Positions 1-6,256 of a stretch of DNA of 16,370 bases are shown here, piece after piece. The stretch covers positions 1 to 16,370 of the forward strand of contig CAYREE010000038.1 of assembly GCA_964423225.1 (NCBI GenBank), given 5' to 3'. Each line of letters begins with the position of its first letter. The stretch's first letter is position 1. Both the position numbers and the translations under genes were made by a program. Source of the DNA: CAYREE01 sp964423225. GTDB lineage: Archaea > Altiarchaeota > Altiarchaeia > IMC4 > SCGC-AAA252-I15. The notes under the pieces are model-generated. The model was not told the DNA's origin. It worked only from the letters and a program-made list of their open reading frames with translations, and did not search any database.

Positions 1-1
1 T

Positions 2-247
2 CACTTGTTCCATGAACATCTGGAGTATTCGTCGACAGCATGGATGGGTTTCAGAGAAGAATTCCTTAATGTTGCCGGGAAAGGAAAAACTTATCAAAGA
101 TATCTTGGAATACTAGATAGCACTGAACACTCATTAGCATCCAAAGAAGGTGGTGGCTGGTATAATGTGACTCCTGAACAATTTCAAGTGATGTTCGAGC
201 GGGGAGGATTGAATGTAAGATATTCACAGAGTGAACATAATCTCTAG
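2..247 (+). CDS. C-terminal fragment of unrecognised protein
   Basis: The reading frame is open from the left window edge and ends at a TAG at 245-247, so this is the last 81 or so codons of a gene starting outside the window. The nearest in-window start (TTG at 5) is probably internal. The fragment is soluble in composition, rich in charged and aromatic residues and glycine, with no membrane segment. I see no catalytic motif I can name. The gene converges on gpmI with 7 nt between the two stop codons, so the two transcripts probably read into each other. Coding status is supported by the tight convergent packing and ordinary amino-acid composition. The function is unknown. Confidence 0.6.
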   Translation, partial: HLFHEHLEYSSTAWMGFREEFLNVAGKGKTYQRYLGILDSTEHSLASKEGGGWYNVTPEQFQVMFERGGLNVRYSQSEHNL

Positions 248-254
248 CTAGAAT

Positions 255-2075
255 CTAATTTATATTAGTATTGGTTACTGAAACAAGATTAGCCCGACGA
301 GGCCCTTTCATTGATTCAGGGATCTCTACTTTTATGCCTGCCGTATGCATCATCTTTAATATTGCTGGAGCAACATCTCCCAATCCTTGGTTTGGAAGGC
401 CGTTTTCACCTGTATACTGTGTTGGCGATACTTGGACATCTATGTTCGGATTATTATTTCTAACAATGAATGGTACCATTGCATCTGAATGTGCAACGTC
501 GGCAGTATATGAGCCTTTCTTTGGAACGTATCCATACATCCTGTCCTGTCCCCCATGGTCGCCTACGACTATCAGCGTACCATTCATTTCGTCGACTGCC
601 TTCACTATGTCTTGTAGCCGGCGGTCAACATGTTCTAATGCAAGTACTGCAGCCCTCATACTACCGCAGTGTTGTACCATGTCTGGATTAGCAAGGTTCA
701 ATGCCATAAAGCCATATTGGCCTGACCTTATCTGGTCTTCAACATCTCTTCCAAGCGCGTGAACACTCATCTCAGGTTGTTCATCCAATGCTGTTGACGC
801 TATGAATGGTGCAGGCATCTCGAACTCAGACTCGTTTGGAAACGGTTCCTTTTTCTTGCCTCGCATAAAGAGTGTGACGTGACCGAACTTGTATCCACAT
901 GACTCTTGTCTAACTGGCATTCCTGCATCAGAAAGGGCAGATAATATCGTTTCATCAACCGTATCCGGCTTGAATATGGATGGATTTGTAGTTGATTCGG
1001 AATAAGGCATTATAGGGAGGAATCTTATATTTGGCTTTGCACCTCTATTGAATTTTTCTGGAGGGAAATCACTTCTAGTCCACATCTCCTCTGCCATGAT
1101 CGCTCGGTCTGCACGATAATTCATATGGACAAACAAGTCTCCATCCTTTACGGTTCCGACTGGTTGTCCTTTACCATCGGTGATAATCGTTGGCGGGATT
1201 TGCTGGTCATTTTCTACTCCTCTCTCATATGCTTCTTTCACTGCTAATGGGGCTGAAGTAACCTTGAATTCAGCTTCTCCATCTCGCATTGCCTTATATG
1301 ATAATCCCATGTAATCCCAGTGTTGTTCATACCTGTCCATATAGTATTCTCGACCACCAACCGTCGCTATCTTTGTTGACTCCCTCATACCCAATTCATC
1401 AATCATTCGTTCTAATTGTTGGATGTATCCCGACCCGTTTTGTCTCCAAGCGCTTTTTATATCAACGTCTCTCCCGTCTGTGACGGCATGAATGCAAATG
1501 TCTTTAACACCCTTTGCTTTTGCCCTTTCTAACATAGGTCTGAAATGAGCTATGTCTGCATGAACTCCCTTATCAGATATCAGTCCCATCAAATGCAGTT
1601 TACCATCTCGTTGATTCATCTCATCAATAGCAGTGTTTAGAACATCATTGGTATGGAAGCTTCCATCAGCGATAGCTTCATCAATTATCTTAGCCTCTGA
1701 TTTCACATCCCTACCTGCGCCAATACATACGTGGCCGACATTCGAATCTCCTGGATCAACCTCGAATCTACCACTATCTAAGGGCCTCATCCTCAAACCG
1801 ACGTTTGGTCCTGAAGCAGCGATCTCTGTGTGGGGATTATCTGCGAATAAGCTCCTTAATGTGGGTATATCCGCGATTTTAGAAGAATTCCAGACTTCGC
1901 CTGGCGCCTCTCCAAAGGGTCCTCTACCAAAGCTTAATCCGTCTACTACAAGCAAGACAAAAGGTCCATTACCTCCTGACTCGTATTTCTTTATCTGTAA
2001 TTCTTCAGGTCTTGGAGTAGCGTGACGTATTGCATTTACTTCAGCATGTGTGGTTTGTCCTGTATTAGCCATCAT
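255..2075 (-). CDS. gpmI: 2,3-bisphosphoglycerate-independent phosphoglycerate mutase
   Basis: Predicted to interconvert 3- and 2-phosphoglycerate in glycolysis/gluconeogenesis, in the cytosol, by the cofactor-independent two-metal mechanism (alkaline-phosphatase superfamily). Visible motifs: the first metal-binding Asp in VVDG (about residue 45); DSNVGH with the phosphoryl-acceptor Ser at about 111; TDGRDV in the inserted phosphotransferase domain; NPDMVQH (Asp about 465, His about 469); GDHGG (Asp-His about 506-507); and AHS near 529. These are the metal and catalytic positions of the GpmI family. At 606 residues it is about 90 longer than the common bacterial enzyme. Some of the excess is an N-terminal stretch of about 36 residues before the first strand, and some is loop insertions. 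The usual DGWG is DGLS here. Two ATGs are adjacent at the start and I used the first. There is no clear Shine-Dalgarno, and a TATA-like box lies about 42 nt upstream. Confidence 0.93.
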   Translation of the reverse strand: MMANTGQTTHAEVNAIRHATPRPEELQIKKYESGGNGPFVLLVVDGLSFGRGPFGEAPGEVWNSSKIADIPTLRSLFADNPHTEIAASGPNVGLRMRPLDSGRFEVDPGDSNVGHVCIGAGRDVKSEAKIIDEAIADGSFHTNDVLNTAIDEMNQRDGKLHLMGLISDKGVHADIAHFRPMLERAKAKGVKDICIHAVTDGRDVDIKSAWRQNGSGYIQQLERMIDELGMRESTKIATVGGREYYMDRYEQHWDYMGLSYKAMRDGEAEFKVTSAPLAVKEAYERGVENDQQIPPTIITDGKGQPVGTVKDGDLFVHMNYRADRAIMAEEMWTRSDFPPEKFNRGAKPNIRFLPIMPYSESTTNPSIFKPDTVDETILSALSDAGMPVRQESCGYKFGHVTLFMRGKKKEPFPNESEFEMPAPFIASTALDEQPEMSVHALGRDVEDQIRSGQYGFMALNLANPDMVQHCGSMRAAVLALEHVDRRLQDIVKAVDEMNGTLIVVGDHGGQDRMYGYVPKKGSYTADVAHSDAMVPFIVRNNNPNIDVQVSPTQYTGENGLPNQGLGDVAPAILKMMHTAGIKVEIPESMKGPRRANLVSVTNTNIN

Positions 2076-2113
2076 TTTAAGTTATCAGTGTTAATAATCG
2101 AGAAGTATATGAA

Positions 2114-2122
2114 TATAAATAT
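2114..2122. promoter_or_regulatory. TATA box shared by divergent gpmI and sepCysE-pscS
   Basis: The AT-rich element TATAAATAT lies in the 95-bp gap between the divergent starts at 2075 and 2171. It reads as a reasonable archaeal TATA box on both strands. A start about 26 nt away would give leaders of roughly 16 nt for gpmI and 27 nt for the plus-strand gene. A second plus-strand candidate, TTTTAA at 2134-2139, would give a shorter leader. The assignment is by position and composition only. Confidence 0.4.
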
Positions 2123-2170
2123 GGTTTTTTCTATTTTAACATAAGCCACTAATATTGTTTCTGAAGTATC

Positions 2171-2344
2171 ATGAGCGAAGAATCTAATGCATTATTTGCA
2201 GCCCAGTTTGCACTAGAAGATATTCGAGAATTATTACGGCAATCTGCGCCAGGACATAGTTTAACCGATAATCAAAAGGAGTTATTAGAGAAACAATTAG
2301 CTATCCTGCAGAATTCAATTAAAGTTCTTGAAAGGTTAAAATGA
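2171..2344 (+). CDS. truncated SepCysE-like scaffold peptide coupled to SepCysS
   Basis: A 57-codon ORF (ATG 2171, TGA 2342-2344) whose stop overlaps the pscS start as ATGA, a classic translational-coupling arrangement. The product is acidic to neutral and looks like two amphipathic helices. The first is around residues 8-25 (FALEDIRELL) and the second around 33-56 (NQKELLEKQLAIL), separated by a Pro-Gly turn. There is no membrane segment or metal site. In class I methanogens, SepCysE bridges SepRS and SepCysS so that Sep-tRNA(Cys) is passed on. Published surveys describe C-terminally truncated SepCysE homologues fused to, or genetically coupled with, SepCysS in other archaea. Size, helical character and position match that description, so I infer this identity. 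I cannot align it to confirm homology. Confidence 0.65.
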   Translation: MSEESNALFAAQFALEDIRELLRQSAPGHSLTDNQKELLEKQLAILQNSIKVLERLK

Positions 2345-3477
2345 AGATAAATGATATAACTTTAAGAGATCGTGAAGAGGATTATGTTAATATCAATCCT
2401 TTACAGACTGCTGGAAAGACTTATCCTGAAACCAGGAAAGCGGTTTTATCATATATTGATGGTTATAGCGTCTGTGATTGGTGTAAGGGAAATCTGCTTG
2501 AGATAGATAAGCCAGGTATAAACAAATTTCTCGAAGAAGTTTCTGTATTCCTTGGCATGGATGAGACTATGCTTACAAACGGATGTAGAGAATCAAAATA
2601 TTCTGTTGTCCATGCATTAACCAAGCCGAGTGATACAGTAGTTCTTGACGGCAATAAACATTATACAACCTATGTTGCTTGCGAACGTGGTGGACTGAAT
2701 ATCTTTGAGGTGGAAAGCTCTGGTACTCCTGAATACCTTGTTGATCCGGAGGGATATGCAAGCATGTTCGAAAAGATCAAATCAGAGACTGGCAAACTCC
2801 CCAAGCTCGCTATACTCACTCATGTAGATGGTAACTATGGCAATGTTGTTGACGCAAAGAAGGTTGGTAAAATCTGCCGAGAATATGGGGTTCCATACCT
2901 TCTAAATACTGCCTATTCATCAGGGAGAATGATTGTTGATGGAAAAAAGCTGGGGGCGGACTTCATATCTTCAAGTGGGCATAAAAGCTGGGCTTGTGGA
3001 GGGGGAAATATCGGTTTACTTGCTGTCTCCGGGGAAATAGGGGAAAAAATAACCCTGAAATCCGATAAATTCAGGAATAAACCCTTAGAAATACTTGGTT
3101 GCTCTACCCGTGGTTCTGCAACGATTGCAATGATGGCTAGCTTCCCGAAAATCAGGGAGAGGGTGAAGACATGGGATAAAGAAGTGGAGAATGCGAGGAC
3201 TCTAGTTGAAAAACTTGAATCTATTGGATTAAAGCATATGGGTGAAAAGCCTACTAGACACGACCTGAATTTCTTCGAATCAAACGTATTATACGAGATA
3301 TCTCAAACGCATAAGAGAAAGAATTTCTTCCTATATCAAGAATTAAAGAAAAGAGGAGTGATTGGTATTAAAGCCGGTCTTACAAAACAATTCAAACTCT
3401 CAACATATGGGAAGACAAAAGAACAAGTCAAATTAATCGGGGATGCATTCGAGGAAATAGTAAACAAATTTAAATAA
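2341..3477 (+). CDS. pscS: O-phosphoseryl-tRNA(Cys):Cys-tRNA synthase (SepCysS)
   Basis: A PLP-dependent enzyme that converts Sep-tRNA(Cys), made by SepRS, to Cys-tRNA(Cys) with a sulfur donor. It supplies cysteine for translation and often the cell's main cysteine route. Motifs: NINPLQTAG near residues 18-25; VCDWCKG with Cys45 and Cys48 and ILGC with Cys254, which correspond to the three conserved catalytic/persulfide or FeS cysteines of the family; and SSGHKSW, where Lys215 is the expected PLP lysine. The length of 378 aa is usual. AAAGG a few bases before ATG 2341 could act as a ribosome binding site, inside the upstream peptide gene whose stop it overlaps. No SepRS gene lies in this window. 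Identification is firm from the N-terminal and lysine motifs. Confidence 0.93.
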   Translation: MKINDITLRDREEDYVNINPLQTAGKTYPETRKAVLSYIDGYSVCDWCKGNLLEIDKPGINKFLEEVSVFLGMDETMLTNGCRESKYSVVHALTKPSDTVVLDGNKHYTTYVACERGGLNIFEVESSGTPEYLVDPEGYASMFEKIKSETGKLPKLAILTHVDGNYGNVVDAKKVGKICREYGVPYLLNTAYSSGRMIVDGKKLGADFISSSGHKSWACGGGNIGLLAVSGEIGEKITLKSDKFRNKPLEILGCSTRGSATIAMMASFPKIRERVKTWDKEVENARTLVEKLESIGLKHMGEKPTRHDLNFFESNVLYEISQTHKRKNFFLYQELKKRGVIGIKAGLTKQFKLSTYGKTKEQVKLIGDAFEEIVNKFK

Positions 3478-3511
3478 CAATTGTCATTATTATTCCTAAG
3501 TTAAACCTAAA

Positions 3512-4303
3512 ATGGAACCATACAAATTACTTGAAAAAATCAGGGACTCTAAACCATTAGTGCATCATATCACAAACTGGGTTACTATATATGACTGTGC
3601 GAATATTGTACGATCATTTGGGGCATTACCTGTTATGGCACATGCTCCAGAAGAAGTTGAACAGATGACGGGCATCTCAAGCTCATTAGTATTGAATATC
3701 GGTACACTTACAACCGACTTGATTACTACTATGATCACTGCTGGTAAAGCAGCAAACAAGAAGGGCATACCAGTCATATTAGATGCTGTGGGAGTTGGCG
3801 CGACCGACATGCGTACTGACAGCACACTCAAAATCCTAAAGGAAATACATGTTGACGTGATAAAGGGCAATTCTAGCGAGATAGGTGTGTTAGCTGGGGC
3901 AGAAGCTGAAGTAAGGGGTGTTGAGGCAGCAGGCTTAGAAGGAGATCCTATGGAAATATCCAAGACACTAGCTAAAACCGAGGGTTGTGTTGTAGCAATG
4001 ACTGGTGAAGTAGATATCATAACTGATGGAGAGCGAGTATTCAAGGTTGCGAATGGACATGAGATGATGGGATCAATCGTTGGTACTGGATGCATGGCTG
4101 CATCAGTTATAGGCTCTTTTACAGCAGTGGAAAAAGACTATGCAATCGCGGCAAGCTCAGCACTATCCTGTTATGGTATTGCCGGAGAACTCGCAGCAAA
4201 AGGATCAAAAGGCCCGGGTACATTCAAAGAGAGATTCTATGATGAAGTGTATTTGCTAAAGGAAGATAATATTAAATCTATGTCAAATATCCGTAGTGTT
4301 TAA
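3512..4303 (+). CDS. thiM: hydroxyethylthiazole kinase
   Basis: Phosphorylates 4-methyl-5-(2-hydroxyethyl)thiazole with ATP, a salvage step that gives the thiazole phosphate used by ThiE. Ribokinase-like fold. Family signatures: HHITNWVT at about residues 18-25, LDAVGVGAT at about 90-98 (the more usual form is LDPVG.GAT), and GTGC near 193-196 with the conserved cysteine at the phosphotransfer site. The length of 263 aa is normal. It begins 34 nt after the pscS stop with no obvious Shine-Dalgarno, so it may be cotranscribed with pscS or start from its own weak promoter in the AT-rich gap. thiE and thiL follow downstream, separated by a small independent unit. Confidence 0.93.
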   Translation: MEPYKLLEKIRDSKPLVHHITNWVTIYDCANIVRSFGALPVMAHAPEEVEQMTGISSSLVLNIGTLTTDLITTMITAGKAANKKGIPVILDAVGVGATDMRTDSTLKILKEIHVDVIKGNSSEIGVLAGAEAEVRGVEAAGLEGDPMEISKTLAKTEGCVVAMTGEVDIITDGERVFKVANGHEMMGSIVGTGCMAASVIGSFTAVEKDYAIAASSALSCYGIAGELAAKGSKGPGTFKERFYDEVYLLKEDNIKSMSNIRSV

Positions 4304-4350
4304 TCCCTCTAAAAACCACTTTCTGATGATTAACCCTATTTTAACACTGT

Positions 4351-4391
4351 GGTATCCCTGTTTTTAACTCAAGGCTTTTTATAGGGACACC
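4351..4391. promoter_or_regulatory. TATA box flanked by imperfect inverted repeat
   Basis: TTTTTATA at 4376-4383 is a good plus-strand TATA box. A start 26 nt downstream would be near 4406, leaving a leader of about 20 nt before the ATG at 4426. GGTATCCCT at 4351-4359 pairs with AGGGACACC at 4383-4391 (8 of 9 positions), so the two arms bracket the TATA box. Because both arms lie upstream of the predicted start they would act as DNA, for example as a repressor or activator operator, rather than as an RNA hairpin. The role is inferred. Confidence 0.4.
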
Positions 4392-4425
4392 AAATACATG
4401 AATGGGGGAGACAGAGGTGGTTTAA

Positions 4426-4599
4426 ATGACGCAATGGTGGAGCATAGAATTAGGGACTACGACAATAATGTTGGTGGTTGCATTGATACCAGTCCTTTTG
4501 ACTTTTCTACTCTATCTGTTAGCGCGAAACACCGTACAAAGGAGACATATGATCCAAACACAACCATATGACAGGTATAGCCTGATATTAAGAAGATAA
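4426..4599 (+). CDS. small single-span membrane protein in thi cluster
   Basis: A 57-codon ORF in the 389-bp gap between thiM and thiE. It is preceded by GAGGTGG, a strong Shine-Dalgarno, 5 nt before the ATG, in a region where most starts have none. The N-terminus is short and Trp-rich (MTQWWSIELG). A hydrophobic stretch of about 20 residues (14-33) is followed by a basic tail with RNTVQRR and a final RR, which predicts one membrane helix with the C-terminus inside. It has its own TATA box upstream and a strong hairpin-T terminator just downstream, so it forms a self-contained unit. I do not recognise the family. A thiamine or precursor transport role is possible from position, but nothing in the sequence proves it. 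Confidence 0.6.
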   Translation: MTQWWSIELGTTTIMLVVALIPVLLTFLLYLLARNTVQRRHMIQTQPYDRYSLILRR

Positions 4600-4626
4600 C
4601 GCTACCACCCACAGAAGTCATGCACT

Positions 4627-4668
4627 GGTGGTGTGCTTTGAGGCCAGCACACCACCCTCCTTCTTTTT
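4627..4668 (+). terminator. intrinsic-type terminator after small membrane ORF
   Basis: A perfect 11-bp stem, GGTGGTGTGCT (4627-4637) with AGCACACCACC (4646-4656), has an 8-nt loop and is followed by a pyrimidine tract ending in TTTTT (4664-4668). It lies 27 nt after the small ORF stop and before thiE. The T-tract may also serve as the thiE promoter, because an ATG 26 nt downstream of its centre is exactly the thiE start. Confidence 0.7.
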
Positions 4669-4692
4669 ACCAATAAAAACCAGTATCTATTC

Positions 4693-5313
4693 ATGTATCT
4701 AAACGGATTTTATTTTATCACAGATCGTAAACTATCATCAAAACCGGATGTGGAAGCTATCAATGATGCGTTTGACGGTGGGTGTAGGGTATTTCAGTAT
4801 CGTGAAAAAGAATTGAGTACTCGAATAATGATCGAGAATGTTAATAAGATAAAAGAAATCCTTGATGGAGAAGGAATACTTTTGATAAATGATCGCGTCG
4901 ACGTGGCAGTCGCAGCCGATTGTGATGGAGTTCATCTTGGACAAGATGATATGTCATTGAAAGATGCGAGAAAAATCCTAGGCGAAAAGATTATTGGCAT
5001 TACTGTCCATGATGTAGATGAAGCATTAGCCGCATATGAGGGTGGGGCTGACTATCTTGGCATTAGTCCAATATTTTCCACAACAACAAAACTTGATGCA
5101 GGAGAACCAGCAGGCATACAATTGATTAAAGATGTTAAAAAAGCGGTTGATTTGCCTTGTGCTGCAATAGGCGGAATCAATGAACAGAATGTGGATTCAG
5201 TTATCGAAGCTGGTGCAGACATGGTGTGTGCAATAAGCGCAACCGTTGCAAAAAGCGATATTATACAGGCAGTAAAATATTTCACCGGGAAATTCAACGA
5301 TGAAAGTACATGA
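4693..5313 (+). CDS. thiE: thiamine-phosphate synthase
   Basis: Couples HMP-pyrophosphate with thiazole phosphate to give thiamine phosphate. TIM-barrel protein of 206 aa, the usual size for a stand-alone ThiE. Signatures in order: YFITDRK at the N-terminus; FQYREK at about 35-40 (family consensus QLREK, substrate-phosphate contacts); INDRVDVA at about 65-72; VHLGQDD near 81-87; LGISPIFSTTTK near 122-133, the loop closing over the pyrimidine; and AIGGIN with a downstream CAISA phosphate-binding segment. The ATG at 4693 has no Shine-Dalgarno and may be leaderless. The last 14 nt overlap thiL, implying coupled translation. It is not fused to ThiD or ThiN, unlike some archaeal versions. Confidence 0.93.
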   Translation: MYLNGFYFITDRKLSSKPDVEAINDAFDGGCRVFQYREKELSTRIMIENVNKIKEILDGEGILLINDRVDVAVAADCDGVHLGQDDMSLKDARKILGEKIIGITVHDVDEALAAYEGGADYLGISPIFSTTTKLDAGEPAGIQLIKDVKKAVDLPCAAIGGINEQNVDSVIEAGADMVCAISATVAKSDIIQAVKYFTGKFNDEST

Positions 5314-6256
5314 GATCGGCGGAGAATTCGAGTTGATCAAACGAGTGACCCGTAAAATAACGGATCCTTCTGTAATACTCGGTGTCGGTGATGATGCAGC
5401 AGTATTAGACTATGACTCTAGCCATCACCTACTTTATACCACAGACCTTATGGTGGAAGGAGACCATTTTAGGAATGAATGGTCTATACCCGAGCAGATT
5501 GGTAAGAAAGCAATGGAGTCAAATGTCTCTGATATCGCTGCGATGGGAGGATATCCGACATATTCACTAATTTCGATAACTTTGGATAAAGATACAGAGG
5601 TCGAGTATGTTGACGGTTTATATTCTGGAATGTATTCTGTAGCTGATAAATATGGATTCAATATTGTTGGAGGGGATACAACTCATGGGTCGCTAATGGT
5701 GTTAAATGTTTCTATGCTTGGTCTTGTCGAGAAAAAACAACTTTGTTTAAGATCAGACGCCAAAGTCGGAGATCTGATATGTGTTACTGGAGATGTTGGA
5801 AAATCCAAGGCGGGACTGGAAATGTTACTTGCGGGAATTAAAGGAGACTATCCTGATCACACATCCCCGAAATGTAGGTTGAACGAAGCAAGAACGATTT
5901 CAAAATATGCAAATGCAATGATTGATGTCAGCGACGGTATCGCAAGCGAAATAAACCATATCTGTAATGCAAGTGATGTTGGCGCAGAAATCTTCAAAGA
6001 GAAAATACCCCTTTCAAATGAAACAATAAAATTAGCATCAATATGTAGAAATGACCCATATGATTATGCATTATCTGGGGGGGAAGATTATGAATTATTA
6101 TTCACAATTTCAAAAGAAGGTCTCACAAACATAAAACTATCAACAACCATAACAACCATCGGACAAATCACTCTAAAAGAAACTGGTGTAACACTCATTG
6201 ACAGACAAAAAACAATGCCTTTAAAGGGCGGATATAATCATTTTTCTAAGAATTGA
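5300..6256 (+). CDS. thiL: thiamine-monophosphate kinase
   Basis: ATP-dependent phosphorylation of thiamine monophosphate to thiamine pyrophosphate, the last step of the pathway. Member of the PurM/ThiL/SelD/HypE fold. Visible motifs: GVGDDAAV at about residues 29-36; TTDLMVEGDHF at about 47-57 (Mg/substrate Asp residues); NVSDIAAMGG at about 74-83; GGDTTHG near 122-128; a VTGD segment around 162; and DVSDG in the second half. The length of 318 aa is typical. It starts inside the 3' end of thiE (14-nt overlap) and its stop overlaps the convergent glycosyltransferase gene by 11 nt, which is very tight packing. Confidence 0.94.
   Translation: MKVHEIGGEFELIKRVTRKITDPSVILGVGDDAAVLDYDSSHHLLYTTDLMVEGDHFRNEWSIPEQIGKKAMESNVSDIAAMGGYPTYSLISITLDKDTEVEYVDGLYSGMYSVADKYGFNIVGGDTTHGSLMVLNVSMLGLVEKKQLCLRSDAKVGDLICVTGDVGKSKAGLEMLLAGIKGDYPDHTSPKCRLNEARTISKYANAMIDVSDGIASEINHICNASDVGAEIFKEKIPLSNETIKLASICRNDPYDYALSGGEDYELLFTISKEGLTNIKLSTTITTIGQITLKETGVTLIDRQKTMPLKGGYNHFSKN

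Noticed and set aside
271..762. 163-codon open frame on the plus strand
   Set aside because: It is antisense within gpmI, which has full catalytic motifs on the other strand, so it is a shadow frame.
3565..4095. 176-codon open frame on the minus strand
   Set aside because: It is opposite thiM, is Ser/Thr/Pro-rich as expected of a reversed coding frame, and has no start signals.
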